Shown here: positions 34,798 through 48,000 of the stretch, piece after piece
Position numbering within the stretch: the first letter of the stretch is position 1
Layout of the letters: each line of letters starts with the position of its first letter
Assembly: GCA_037833965.1 (NCBI GenBank)
Contig: AP031352.1
Coordinates: forward strand, 6,304,501-6,368,500
Direction: 5' to 3'
Length of the DNA: 64,000 nucleotides
DNA from: Marchantia polymorpha subsp. ruderalis
Taxonomy: Eukaryota > Streptophyta > Marchantiopsida > Marchantiales > Marchantiaceae
Position numbers and translations under genes: made by a program
Notes under the pieces: generated by a model
What the model saw: only the letters and a program-made list of their open reading frames with translations
Databases searched by the model: none
Told to the model about the DNA's origin: nothing

Positions 34798-34902
34798 TCA
34801 GAGAGATGTGTCGGCGTTGCTCAGGCCACGAGATTTGGACTCGGTACCCGAAGTATGAGCTAAGCTGGCCACGAACAGAATGACGAGGAGATTTGGAGCC
34901 AT
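34798..34902 (-). CDS. Possible 34-aa secreted peptide (weak)
   Basis: ATG at 34902 opens 34 codons starting MAPNLLVILFVASLAHTSG, which reads as a signal peptide with a small-residue cleavage site, followed by about 15 polar residues (TESKSRGLSNADTSL) and a stop. A short secreted peptide or the first exon of a longer secreted protein are both possible. Nothing identifies the family, and short frames with hydrophobic starts also occur by chance. Confidence 0.2.
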   Translation of the reverse strand: MAPNLLVILFVASLAHTSGTESKSRGLSNADTSL

Positions 34903-37900
34903 GGAGAGAGCTGAGGCCGAGCTTAGCGACCATCCATCGCGAAGTGATGGATTCATCAGCTGGAAGAATTGAAACACCGAAGGAAGAGCTGATTTCGGGT
35001 ACTGGGCGGAGGAGGGCGGAGGCTTGAGCCGAGTCCGGATGGACACCTTCATCTTCTGCTGCATCGTCTGCTGGCGGTCGAGGAGGAGTTGGGGAGTGGA
35101 GTACGTGAAGTGTGGTGTGTGACTGCAAGTACTTTCGAGAGTACATAAGGGGAAAAAAGTTTTGTAGTGAGGTTCATGTAAGCCTCATGCTGGGAGGCTG
35201 AGTACCGGAGCGTTTGGAGCCTCGAGAGAGTCTACGTTTAGAGAGCTGGATCACTCGAGACGCGACGACGAAGACGACGAAGGTATAAGGCCGACCCACC
35301 TGAGCGAAATTTTGGACGTCAGTTGCTGGAGCCATAATGAATGGTTCTCTCTGTCAAATTTTGGATAGCGCCGCTTATGGTCATTCGATGACTTCTGGAG
35401 AGCGACAATGAGGCTTTTCGGAGAAAATTTTGACTGGCTGAGCGAAGTAGAGAGCAACGAGCAATCTCAGCCAAAGAGTGTACGTACATCGGCGGTCATC
35501 GATGCGTTCTGGAGAGCAGAAGGGATGGGAATCTTGAATCAGTTGTGAGAGTTTGGAGGTCGGATTTAGGTTCTAGAAGAAGCGAAGAAGCGAGTATCGT
35601 ACTTGACATTAAGGAGATCTCGTGCGAGATCATTGGAGAAAAATTAGACCCATTATTCAGGCCGCACGCCAGCGGCAAATTCAGGGGAAGCGTACGAACG
35701 TCAGGAGTGGGATGATATGCCCGATTTCTAGAACCTTGGAAGGTGAAAGCTTTTAATTTCCGAACAAGAGCACACGAAAGAGGACAATGTTCAAATTAGG
35801 TGGACCAATTTAGGTGGACCAAGTGTGAGAAAGTAGCCGTGCAGGCTTCCGCTCTCAATCATCTTCAGGACTGTGAGTAAGATACAACGATGGAGAAAGT
35901 ACAGAGATTTACGTTTCATCTTTGCACTTTTATGTTGCAGGGGTTTTGAACCTCAGATACGAGAACTAGATTAGAACGGCATTCTTATGTAACCACCACA
36001 GCAGAGCCACGCAATATATTGCATTTGCTATTGTGACTACACCGTTGTCGGAGTGAATTCTTTTGTCTTTCCTTGTGTCTGGTGGCCCACGCTTCGCAAG
36101 TGAATTAAGAACGAAGGTACACATATGCATCAGTTTTGAAACAGATTATACCTTACGGTTAAGTATGAAAGATGGAAGTACCTCCTTCAATTATCCTTTC
36201 ATCTCAAAGATATCATTTGCTGGGCAGGGCTAAAGGTATTCATCACAGACTTTGCAGGCTAAAGGTAAAGTTGAGTCACTTGGAGACTCTCGCTAGTCAA
36301 GAAGGTTTACCAGGAAGGAGTTGGTCCTTATAATGTTTCCCAAAGCTCTTGTACAATGTCTTCTGTTCTTTCTTTTGTTGCGGAGGATATCGGACCAGAC
36401 TTGAAGACGACATCAGGTAGGTTGCTCTCTTAAGTGATTGCCAGTGTTGAATGTGTATAGTTTGCCTGCAGGTTTTTTGTTCTAACTCTACACTTTGGAC
36501 CTCATAAATTTTGTTCGAGCTTCCAGTTTCGTTAGTTGATGATAGCAGAGACTGAGCCTCTCTGTTTCTTGTAGACTGAGATCAGGAAATTAACCAGGAC
36601 GTCTACTCGTGTTCAGAGTCTTTTGTTAACAGAGCTGGTCTTAAATCAGAAGCTAGTGAACTGAATCCTGGTGATGAAGTGCTGAGTGGGCATCCTAGAT
36701 TTCTTCAAGATTGTAGGTTGTATCCTTATCATGAACCTGTGCTTTGGAATGATGAGAATTTTAGTTCTGCCTTGCGGCTTCAAACAGGACCTCTGAGCTC
36801 TTGAGAAATTCGTGACAAATGTCATGACCCGTCAACTTAATCAACTTACTTCCGTTTATGTAGTACGTAAGTCGGGGAAGCTGCTGGCGTTCACGTTCCT
36901 TTCTCATACTCTGCCTGCTCATTCTGTTTTCTGTCAGTCGCACACACATGTGTGCAGCAAAGAGAAGAATATCTGCCTTTTTTGACCTATAAAACTCTTT
37001 AACATCGAGATCATCACTGCCCATGGTATGTTCACCTTATTTACTCTCGAGCATCTTACCTGCTTATTATCTGTGTTTGGGTCAATTAGGGAGAGACTTG
37101 GAAGTCTCAGTCTGTTGTCGCAACCTTTTGGTCGTATGAGGAGTAGGGCAATTACTTCTTTGGTGAGTGAGCAGTATGCTTTCAGATCAGAAAATAAGTG
37201 CTTCAAGGTTGAGCTTACTTTCCATGTTCACTTGCGATCTGTGTAGAGTTGATTGCATGTGCTCCGTGGGCGGATGGATGACCAATGTTTTCTCAGATGA
37301 GAACTCAATCAGGATAGTACTCGTATCTTACGACTACTTCGTACTGAAGTATACTCAAGATTGCTTCCCGCAAAACCTTTCCATTTCGGTAATCCATCTC
37401 GGGAATTCTTTTAGATTTCATCAGTCACTTCAAGTTACAAGCCCCGAGAACAATTGTATCCTCACACCAATCCCGCCAACTATATACGCAGTCAAACCGA
37501 GAGATTCCAGACTCTGGTTACAGTTACAGTTGAAGTCGTGAGCACTGCTACCTACGATCTAGCAAGCCGATCTTTGAGCAGGCAGCTGCATTGTCCACCT
37601 GGTATAGTGTGATAAATGCAGCCCTGTATCATGTTCTCGTTTAGTGCTTGCTTGCCATGAAAATCGGAGAGTTGGGAAGCAAGCGACAGGGAAAAGTCCA
37701 AGATGAAGGGCCGTAAAAGGGAAAACCTTGCTTGAGTTCTCGAGGTGTGAAGAGTACGCCGAACTAATGCTGAGTCGATCACAAAGGGCAAGATTCTGGA
37801 ACAAAGATTTAATAGCGGGACCCCCACAATCTCAGGCGAGCCAATTTTGGAAATAGAAGCAGAATCCAGTTGCGACTCTCTCGCGAAATCACTTTCAGCA

Positions 37901-38887
37901 CCTCGCTTTCGGAACTTTGTTGTCTTTCTGATGCAGCTTGGGCTCCTCCCAGCATCACATCGTAGCAGTTGGATGAAGTCATTGACCCTGATTGATCGGA
38001 ACGCAGAAAACTGCCCATCTAAAAAATCCGAACGCATTCCTATAGCTCCAAAAACGCACGAGATGATCTCACGATCAAACGCTTACCAACTCTAGAATCA
38101 CTACCGACTTTGAACAAGACAATGAGGTCTTGTGTTCATTTCTCTCATCATCTGCATTTGGATCTAGATTGCACTTAAATGGAAGTACACTCTAACCACA
38201 AGCAGACGATTTGTGACGCAGAAAGAAAGCTCATTCTTGTTCCCTCGAAATCAAGGTGATAGCTGATTTGAATCAAGCAAGCCTCTTGGCGTCTCTTAGG
38301 AGGATAAGGCAGAACAATTGTCACTTATAGTGAATTTGGAATAGATTTCTCCATCATGAACGACGTGGAAATTACCTCAAAATAACTTATTCTTTCACTT
38401 TATTTTGAATTAAATGCTCTTGAGATTATAAAGCGATCTAGAATCTCAAATATATGAACTAGCTGAAAAACAGCTGACAGTTGTATTGGGTAATACGAGG
38501 GTATACTACTGATAATTCTTCCAAAAACGGTTGTATCTGCTTCTCCTTGGACTGAGCTGGTACTGAAAGTCAGTGAAATTTCCTCCGAAATTTTTGTTAA
38601 TTTTTCTCCTGCTATTTAATTCGATTCATTGTACAGGTGTTTTAAAAAAGTGATATCTCGTTGTAGACCTCATCGCTATGCTTTCAACCTCATGTAAGAA
38701 TCTTCCATGGAGGATCTCTTACTTCTACAGGTATGGGGTAGATGTAATATACTAATAACCTTGGGTACGACTTTGCACGTCAAGCATCAATACCGAGTTG
38801 TATGAAACTTTCAGTGTCCCCATTAGATAAGATAAAGTCTAAATATGATCAAATTTCCTGAAATTTATACTCATATAACTCCAGAAT
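34903..38887. other. Intergenic, no well-supported gene
   Basis: A minus-strand frame from ATG 37024 to 36761 (87 codons, charged, RKERERQQLPRL) and one at 38037-37552 (161 codons) were considered. Neither has recognisable motifs or a demonstrated splice partner. A 13-bp direct duplication (TTAGGTGGACCAA) occurs near 35798-35824. Confidence 0.35.
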
Positions 38888-39139
38888 CTACGATCTAAAG
38901 CCAGGAATCCTACGCTCGCAGATCAACCTCGATACGTGGCCCCCAGAAAGGATGCCTTTCAGTGAGAATTCGACTAAAATCGAGCGATGTGATAATCGAT
39001 AACAACAGCTACGTACTACCTCGACGCCCTCTTTATCGCAAAAAGTCCGTCTAATGATGCGATAGGCTAAAGCGAATACAGCAAGTAAGAGCGAGAGAAT
39101 GGCGAAGTCTGTAGAGAGTGAAGACAAAGCTCGGATCAT
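38888..39139 (-). CDS. Possible small single-pass membrane protein or first exon (weak)
   Basis: ATG at 39139 begins MIRALSSLSTDFAILSLLLAVF, a convincing membrane anchor (residues about 10-28) followed by a basic YRIIRRTF segment and an acidic turn (DKEGVEV), the usual positive-inside pattern. A donor-like GAG/GTAGTACG sits after GVE, so the true product may splice onward from about 39021. Without splicing it is 83 aa. The family is unknown. Confidence 0.3.
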   Translation of the reverse strand: MIRALSSLSTDFAILSLLLAVFALAYRIIRRTFCDKEGVEVVRSCCYRLSHRSILVEFSLKGILSGGHVSRLICERRIPGFRS

Positions 39140-41305
39140 TGAGGGTCAGGATATATATCCATGGTTTGGCTACAGTCGCAAATTTTCCATGATCGTACCG
39201 TTTGACTTCTTTTCAATCAGACTCAGGTCACGAGGTCAATACTTCGAGGTTACCTTGGTCGTCACGCGGTCCATCGGAGGCGAGTTCAGTAAATGACCTC
39301 ATACTGTCGGTCAACTCCATCCACCAGCATTACGGTGTCAAGGAATTTTGCAGCTACGATTTAAGCAGTCCGAACTTCGAAGCGTAAACTAAATTGAAGA
39401 TCTCCCTCCGAGACAATCATGGAATGTGGATTCAAAAATGAATCTAGCGACGAGTCGTGGGAGTAGCTTCTGTACAGGTAAATCTGGCTCCGGAAAACCT
39501 CAGGCCTCTGGTTGAGTGCGTGTGTGTTTCACGTCATTGCTAAGGTTACTTTTACCCAGACAGTATTTGATTCTTCTAGCGTATAGAAGAAGGTAGTCGG
39601 TCGAACATGTGCCACATTGTTTCAGTACTGCTTCATGTACTTTTGCAGGTACGAGGGGAGCTTCAGATTCTGACAATCCCATCGTTCCTGGGAAACGAGA
39701 ATATTTGCAGTTCTTTCATCATAGCCATAGAGGTTTGATTGTCAATTACTGTTAAACATTTTCAAAAAATGGTGAAATGCTTAACACCATTTTATTGAAC
39801 GTTTTCCAAAAGTGGTTCATGAGCCAGTTTCTTGTACGTAGATTAGGACCATTGAGTTCCAATACGATATTGTTTACTAACAATTGTGCTCAGTATAACC
39901 AAATGGGAAAATCGATGGTGCAACACCATTCAAAACTCGACTATGCGAACCATAACAAACCCTACTCGAGAGAGTCATAGTTATATGGTCCTTCATTATT
40001 TGCTTTACTTTTTACTGCAGCTCTTGCATGCAACTTATGAGTAGAATTCTATACAAATCATCATCAGATAAAGATTTTTACCTCTTCAATCAGAGTTGTT
40101 TCAGCATGAAATCATGCTATGGAAGAAGAGGGAGCATATATGTAAGTCTTATTTTATACTGTATAAAATGTATAAAATATGAATCCTTGCACCCAATTTC
40201 GTAAAGTATTCAGTCTCAACAAAATGCATGTGTTCGTTTCCAAAGCAAGTGGAATAAAGACGTGCCTCTTTTGTAATCTCTTGTAATCCTTGATAGTTGC
40301 AGATCCTGGCAGCAGTTCTAATCTCCCAATATGTTATTGAGATCTTGGAGGTAGTGCAGACGAGGATGTCTAATGGCATCCGTAACAATGCTTCATATCC
40401 AAGTTTAGAACAATAACCTCTTGCTTCCCTTAGATGTAAAGATCAAATCAAATCTTGGTACTTGATGTAAGGATGTATCACACAAAATGTACACTCTTTC
40501 TATCAGGTGACTCAATCGAGATCTCTTACTACATCATGTGTAGCTAATATAGAACCATCAAAAGTCTACCAAAGTGTGAACCTTATACTAAACGTATGTG
40601 ACAAGCGATCATGTTTGTAAGCAGACATGCCAATCAAAAATTTTAAATTGTACCAACCCAAGTAAAGTACTTGACACTGATAAACGTTGAGTAACCATAC
40701 AGAATGACTTGTCTCGATGTTCTAGCAATCAGTCAAAGATTTGTGCTCCTCTTAATAAACCACGAATATGATCTATTGATACCTTAGAGATGGTGTATAG
40801 TCGTCGATGTGAGTCGTTTTTTAATCACCTTAGACTAGCCGTAATTTGCTTATAATTCATAAATGATATGTTTCTCTCTAACCAAGGATTAATAGAATCT
40901 ACTCACACAAGCAGTTTGAATAGTTTGTAAGATGAAGTTCGTACATTCATAACTTTAAAAACTTTCATATAAAGGGAGAAAATTAAAATTGTCTAACCTG
41001 ACCTAAAAATTCGTTGTTATGTCTAAGACTAGAAAACGCTTAAATTCACTTTTGAAACTTGTAAGAATTCAACTTCCCCAAATTTCTTGAGGAAATTGCT
41101 TGATGGGAACAGGGGAAACTCAACACTCTTGAAGGAACCCAACAGGTTTCAATTTACTAGATGGGACCCCATTCAACGGCCGCCGTCAGCCATGTTCTTA
41201 TAATATACTGATTTGTTCTATAGAGCGGGGAGTGTACGCCACGGTTGGGCCAGAGTATTTTGGCGACTTCTTCGCAGCCATGTCTAAGAAAACGACGAGC
41301 ACCAT
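39140..41305. other. Intergenic, no gene seen
   Basis: This is mostly AT-rich sequence. A 9-bp hairpin (AAAATGGTG...CACCATTTT) lies near 39767-39793. Open frames are short and motif-free. Confidence 0.4.
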
Positions 41306-41344
41306 GAGTCTGAATCGTGACTTCATCTTTCACGGTTCAGACTC
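41306..41344. repeat. Hairpin 1 of a three-hairpin cluster (15-bp arms, 9-nt loop)
   Basis: The arms are GAGTCTGAATCGTGA (41306-41320) and TCACGGTTCAGACTC (41330-41344), fully complementary except one T/G position that still pairs as wobble in RNA. The loop is CTTCATCTT. One base separates it from the next hairpin. Confidence 0.92.
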
Positions 41345-41345
41345 T

Positions 41346-41378
41346 GGGGTTATTTCGAGTACTACTCGAAATAACCCC
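41346..41378. repeat. Hairpin 2 of a three-hairpin cluster (15-bp perfect arms, 3-nt loop)
   Basis: The arms GGGGTTATTTCGAGT (41346-41360) and ACTCGAAATAACCCC (41364-41378) are exact reverse complements around the loop ACT. Confidence 0.95.
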
Positions 41379-41392
41379 AGTAACCTGACGGT

Positions 41393-41437
41393 TTTTCATT
41401 TTACCCCACCATGGGATGTCATCGGGTAAAATGAAAA
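41393..41437. repeat. Hairpin 3 of a three-hairpin cluster (14-bp perfect arms, 17-nt loop)
   Basis: The arms TTTTCATTTTACCC (41393-41406) and GGGTAAAATGAAAA (41424-41437) are exact reverse complements. The loop contains CCATGG. The arm sequence is unrelated to those of hairpins 1 and 2. Confidence 0.95.
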
Positions 41438-42988
41438 CGGTTAGATTCCATGAGTGTTTTGACTTTCCCCAGGTCACATCAAGTAATTTCCTCCGAATTT
41501 CTTAAAAATTTTGAAGTTAAGAAACAACAATCCACTCAACTTAGAAGTATAAAGGATCCGAAGAAAATTAACCACTTTCTATCCTCACAATATTGAATAT
41601 TGTAAAAATATATTTGAGAATTGTTATAATAAGTGTTTCCGCATAAATTACATTGTCATCCAAACTGTATGCAATGTTCTAGAAGCTATGATGTATAAAT
41701 AAATCACATCATCATATAACTCCAATTTGATTATTTTATTTTGGGATTATATAATTTTTATCGTCTACTAATTATTTACATTCAAGACCCCTTATAATAA
41801 ATTCATCTTTTTTAAATTATTTCAACCACTCAAAAAACTTTAAATACATAAACGTCTTAGATAAGAGAACATATTTGGTTCGTAAAAATGCTGCGATTTG
41901 CTCTTTAATCCATTTCATAACATATATATGAGATATAATCAAAAGAAAAGAAATCAAATTTAGTCTAGAAGCAAGGTGAACTAACGCTCAAAGAACACAA
42001 TTTATTTGCTTATTGTGCGACTCCGAAGTTGTGCTATACATGATAAGTGTTTTTCAACGTATGTAGGATTCTGGTATTCTAATATCCATTTGCTCAATCT
42101 ACCCAATGCCTTAAAACAGCAAAGACTTATTTTAAATTGAACAAATGGCAGTTGATGGCCATATGAGATAGAAAGCCTATTGCATGGACATCCAAATGCG
42201 TGGCTGAAATACCCTTAACATCATTAAAGCACTTTCATGACCAGATTGACAAATTCAATAATAAAAAAATTCCTTTTTGGAAAAAAATAATTCAGCTCGC
42301 TCATTGCTAGAATCTAAATGACTCAAGATTGCGTAAAGTCCTGTTTTCTTATATTCAAAAGTCTTTTGAAATCAAGTCTGATGAGATTCATGGAGATTGA
42401 AAATAGCCGGGTTGTTTAGCTTAGATGTCCATAAATAACATCCATAAAAATTCGCCAAATTTTGAATATGGATCACATCCACATGAATGTGTCATCGAAC
42501 TTGACTTATTACTATAAACTTGTATTGTAATGCAAAATATAAACTTCGTTTGATTTTACTTCTTATCATCAACTATTAAATGACATTGATATGACTTGAT
42601 GAAATATGCGAGACAACTTTTTGGATACTAAAGCATATGTAATGTTCATGAAGCTTTGACTTGTTAAACTATTTTGTCAAAGGTTAGTGTTCAAATCACA
42701 TTAAAAAAAACTTAAATTTGGCCCCGATGTTGTTCACACTTGGTGCCTTTTCGAACTCATCATGAAATTATGTTTTGATGAAATATGTATTCATGCTTTT
42801 TCTATGAAAACAGATGTTTAATTGGAAAATATATTGCATGGAGCTTTGAACCCCGAAACAATACATGCGCTAGATGTGGGAGAATCAAAAGGTTGGATTC
42901 GTGCAATAATCAAATAATTATATGTTTTCGTGATAGTATCGTGAAAAAATTAACATCAACATTCCATATAGCCTATATGTTGTATTGT

Positions 42989-43018
42989 ATATCTGTGTAA
43001 ATATCTTTACACAGATAT
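42989..43018. repeat. Perfect 13-bp inverted repeat with 4-nt loop
   Basis: The arms ATATCTGTGTAAA (42989-43001) and TTTACACAGATAT (43006-43018) are exact reverse complements around TATC. A diverged second copy of the arm (TTTGTAAAGATATTACTGTG, from 43022) follows immediately. Confidence 0.93.
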
Positions 43019-45070
43019 GCCTTTGTAAAGATATTACTGTGTATACCACTTCCACAATGCTTAAGCATATGAGTCTAGCACTCGGTAAAACGCGACGATT
43101 GCAGCATCATGCAAGATATCACCATTGTCAGCAATCACTTTACAAAGACTTTCTTACTTTCTTACTGGACAAAGATTGCAGTAAGTATTTTATGCGAATG
43201 CTGCGGTGAGGACTCCACCTTTAGTCATCGCAAATTTGACTGTTCGTGTTCATGTGCTATCTGTAATCCCATCGTTGCCTCTGGAGCCCTGCTTCGCACG
43301 GGCCACTCCTGGATCTAACAACGACCGCAGAAAATTATGAAGACGACCAATTCCATGTGTGCGCAGCCGGATTGTTGTAAAATCTGAACAGCGTCACTTG
43401 GTCGTCTACGAAAAGCTACCTCGCAATGGTTGCTATTTAAACCTGTTGATCGGTCTGCATGACACTTTCCTTAATTGGTAATCGCGGACCTTTGTTTTGA
43501 GATGATTGTGCAAAGTAAAGTCAGGTCCAAGCGGAGAGGAAATGCAATACAAGACGGTTGAAGGCTGAAATAGATCTACACGGAGAAACTACAAAAAGAC
43601 CATAATCATGACAGTAAATATGCATCACCAAGCTCGTCGTTCTGGTGATCTCGTGACTTATGCTAAATTCGTGAAGCCGAGGGCAGTGGTCTGAGGGCTC
43701 ATTAGAGAAGTTCAATTTCTCCATAATTCCAAAGATCTTTGCAAACTGACCTTTCTATGGATAGCTTCCATCCTTGAATGTGTGGCCTTGTCCCTGAACT
43801 GACATGATGCATGTAAAGATCTCTGTACCGAATCTGACCAGTGAATGTCATCTGTCGCAGTTCCGTCCAGCAGATGCAAAAGTTGCAAGTATCATACAAG
43901 CTTTTATCGTCTGCTTCCATGTCGATCGTCTGGGTATTACTCATTGCCCATCATTGTTCTGTTGACTTCCAGATCGCATAATCATAGGATGATTGCTTGA
44001 AAGCGTTCACTACGGTCGCTGGGTTTAAAAACTGGAGGAGCTTTACCAAGTCTCCAGATGGAGGGATCTTTTATAGATTGCAAGTATTAAAAAAATAATA
44101 CAGCCATGGCTGGCTCCATTATTGTCCTACTTACAGGGTGAGCCTTCTAGTAAGGGCCGTGTAGTGTACATCTTATATACATAATCTGCGCTAAACTCAC
44201 TGGATGCATAATGACCATACAGGAGTGACCACCTGAGCGTGGTATAAAATGTACATCAGCATCGCGTTCCCAATGGGGGAGTGACGGAAAGAATGAAAGA
44301 ATGAATGAAAGAATAGTCAGTTGAAAGGATTTTCGAGGGTATCGTGACGCAGAGGAGAAATGGGACCAGGTCAGAGCGCAGGGTTTAAGACGCTAAGATC
44401 TAGAGTCTACGCAGAAAGAGAGAGGAGGTTGTCTCTCTGTCGAGGTCCAAGAGGCTTTCAACTACAGCTAGTGAAGTGAGACTCAATCATGAGGTGTGAT
44501 GGAGCAATTTCTAGTGACTGGCCACCAAAGTATGACATCGTCTGTACAACAGTTGTCTGTACAACAGTTGGAAATTCTATGCAGACGCAAGCTACCCGAT
44601 CGGGCTTATCACTTTCGTTGTCTACTTTGGAAACGATTTATACTCTTCTAAACTTTCGAAGTTAGGCCCCGTTCTCTCAGAAATAGATGATGTATGTACA
44701 TGTGCATATTCATATTCATATACACTCGTGCACTCACATATCCACACACCCTTGACCCTTATTTCTTTCTCTCTTTCTCTGGTGTTCTCATTGGCAGAAC
44801 GTTAAGGAAAAGTTTGGAAGTTCAGAAAGTTGCGGATCCGATGGGCCGTCTCGATCGATTTATTCCCTCGCTCCTCCGATCCAATTAGAACCACGGCACA
44901 GCGCACTTGAAAACCGTTGGAATCCGTGGTCGATGACGACGACGACGACGATGAATGTGTTAGCCACTCTAGACCGACTCTTTGATGCCGAGGAAGCTGC
45001 AGAGTGTTCTTATTTGCGTTTTCTTTTCTGTCAGTCGCAATCGCTTCCTGAATGCATCAAGCCTCAAAAC
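43019..45070. other. Intergenic region downstream of CSLD gene 1
   Basis: No gene is supported. It contains a 15-bp exact tandem duplication (TCTGTACAACAGTTG at 44541 and 44556) and short GAAT/GAAA runs near 44290. The last few hundred bases hold the 3' end of the minus-strand CSLD transcript. Confidence 0.45.
44541..44570. repeat. 15-bp exact tandem duplication
   Basis: TCTGTACAACAGTTG occurs twice head to tail. Nothing suggests a function. Confidence 0.95.
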
Positions 45071-48000
45071 TCAAGGGAACTGGAACGAGTTGTTGCCGGT
45101 GAGCCCTTGCGAATTGGAGGGAGGACTGAGAGTCACCCAGAGAAGCGAGATGACAATAGCCAACAAGCCGGCCCAGACGTACACGATGGTGGGAGTGCGG
45201 CCTCGGCGTCCCATGAGCCCCTTGGCGAAGGGATACAGATGCGTGAGCACCCAGATACTGAAGAACACACCGCCGACCAGCTTGCTCCACTCGGGAATGG
45301 TGCTGTACAGCGTGCGGGACACTGCCACGGCAATGGCGATGATATTGACGAGCATAATGGTGATGGGCGGGATCATGAGGAAAGTCCACTTCACCACGTG
45401 AAGATCAGCGAACTCATCGTCGATGTCGTCTCCTCCGGATTTCGTCGTCAGCGTGAAGGAAATCTCCACCCCGGCGATGACTTTGAGCAATCCCTGCATG
45501 ACGGCTGCGAGATGGGCGCTGGTTCCTCCGATGACCCAGAACTGCTCGTTCCTCCACCACTCTTCCAGCGTGATCTTCGACCATCGAACCTCGAGCAGCG
45601 CCAGCAGCAGCAGAGTGACCGAGATGGTGAGCAGGTACGCCAAGAAGGTCACGTTCAAGCTCGCCACGATGAACTGGCCCGAGAAGAGCGAGAGCGCCGG
45701 CAGGAAGCAGTAGACGATCAGGAAGATCGAGGTGAAGGGGTACACGCCGACGTTCAGGTACGCCACGCGCTGCAGAATCTTCATGTGCGAGTTGGCGAAA
45801 ATGGCGTTGTTCTTCGAGAAGAAAATCTCGACGGACCCCGTAGCCCAACGGAGCACCTGATGCAGTCGATCCGTCAGATTGATGGGCGCGGTTCCTCGGA
45901 AGGCATCCCTCTTGGTGACGCAGTAGATGGATTTCCAACCACGGTTGTGCATCCTGAACCCGGTAACCACATCCTCCGTGACGGACCCATAAATCCACCC
46001 GACACGCTCGCCCCACTCCGTCTTGTCCTCGTAGAAGCACGAGATGACGTTGATGGCCTCGGCCACCGTGGCCGCGTCGAGAGGCTCGCGCGGCCCCCTC
46101 AGCGACCCCGCAGGCCTGCCGTTGCGGATGCCCTGGTCCGCGACTGGCCGCCCGGCGAACTCCGCGATGGGAATGGACGCAACGAAGGCCATCGAGGCCC
46201 CGTACTGCTTGGGGAGCAGGCCGCGGGCCACCACGTCATCGTCGTCATCGTCGTCCGCCGCTCCGTTCATGCTCGCCACCTGGATCTCCCTCTTGATCTT
46301 CGTCACCTTGTCCTTCTTCCTCTTGGTCCGCTGCTTCTTGTCGCCGCCGCAACAGAAGTTCCAGAGCGTGTGCTCCTTGGGGTTGCGGGGAGGGTCGAAC
46401 CCGTACAGCGCCATCCGGCGGAAGCAGGTACCGGTCCCGACGTAGACCGGGCCCTGCAGTCCGTCCAGGGCTCGCATGTTCACGTCGAAGAAGACGGTGT
46501 TCCGGTTGGCGTACCGATCGCTGGGGTCGACGCCCTCGAACCGCTGCGGGAACTGGACGTAGCAGATCCGGTCACCGCCGCGGTCCATCATGAAGCACAT
46601 GGCCTCGCGCATGGCCAGCGAGTTGTAGATGTAGTGATCGCAGTCGAGATTGAGGATGAAGGGCCCGTTGGACATGATGGCGCTGGTGCGCACCAGCGCG
46701 TTCATGGCCCCGGCCTTCTTGTTGTGGTCGTAGCCGGGCCTCTTCTCACGAGACACGTACACCAGCATCGGCAGGCGCACGTCAATGTCGCTGCTGTCGA
46801 TCAGGTTCTCCTCGTCCGCGCTACCCAGGATCGGCTCGTTGCCCGGGGGCGCCAGCATGACCTGGATGATGCCAGCGTGGTCGCCCCGGCTGTGCTCCTT
46901 GCTGGAGACGACCCACGTTCCGGGCCAGTGCGTGCCGTCGGCCATCCAGGTCGCCTTGGGGACGTTCAGGGGCTGCGTCGGGTCGCCCCGGAGCTCAATC
47001 TGGGCTTGCCGGGCGCGGATCTCCTCGTGCGCGTTGTACGCGTCGGATCGCCGTCGGATGGCCTCCGTCAACCCGTTGATGCGGACCTTGAACTCGTCGT
47101 ACTCGCGCTTCACTCTCCGGCGGTCCTTCACGAAATCCATCCTCACCTTCCCTTTGGTCGGATCCCCGCGCGTCAGGAAGTACGACTCGGGGTTGCGCGG
47201 CTCGATGGCGTGCTTCCGGCAGAACGGGACCCAGACGCGGGCGAAGCTAGCGGCCTCGGCCAGCGCCTCGAACGAGAGCAGCGCGCCTCCGTCGTCCGAC
47301 AGGTAGCACGATAGCTTCTCGACCGGGTACTCGGCGGCCAGGATGGAGAAGATGGTGTTGGCCGTGACGAGCGGGGGCTCCTTTTCGGGATCGGCCGTCG
47401 ACACGAATACGTCCATCCCCGGCAGGTCCGACTTGCCCAGAGGATTGTCCGGCGACACCTTCTCGAACTTCTCCTTGAGCACGGACAGGTCCGTCACCCG
47501 GTTCACGGGGCTGAGCTTCGGCAGCTGGTCGAGAATCCACGAGAACGCGAACCAGATCTCGCACACCACAGACATCCCCCAGAGCCACATCGCGTCCCGG
47601 TTCGGGTTCTGAATTCGCCAGGCCAGGAAGAATCCCAGCACCACGAGACGCAGCATCGCCAGGAACCGGTACGGGCTGATGACGCCGGCAGCGATGTTCA
47701 GCTTCCGCGTCAGAGGCCGCCGGTTCTTCTCGTTGAACGCCGGCGCCGGGGCCCCGGCCTTGCCGGTGGTGCCGTCGCCGCCGCCACCGCCGGCCTCTTT
47801 GGGCCAGACGGCGTTCCCGTAGCCGTACGTGCCCTTGGTCTCGTAGAGCCAGCGCTGATGGTCGAACTCCGGGTGCTGCTGGCTCAGGGTGAGCGGGGGG
47901 TTTTTGAGAACGGACAGGCTCCTCTCCTTCCTATCGAGCTCGTCGTCTTCCTCGTACTCAGGGCTCGGGAGAGCCTTGCGGTCCGAGGCCTTGAGCTGCT

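Noticed and set aside
44933..47314. 793-codon open frame on the plus strand antisense to CSLD gene 1
   Set aside because: It lies wholly opposite an intact CSLD gene with high GC at third positions, which removes stops from the antisense frame. The translation ([21 protein letters not shown] and similar) mirrors codon bias and has no domain.
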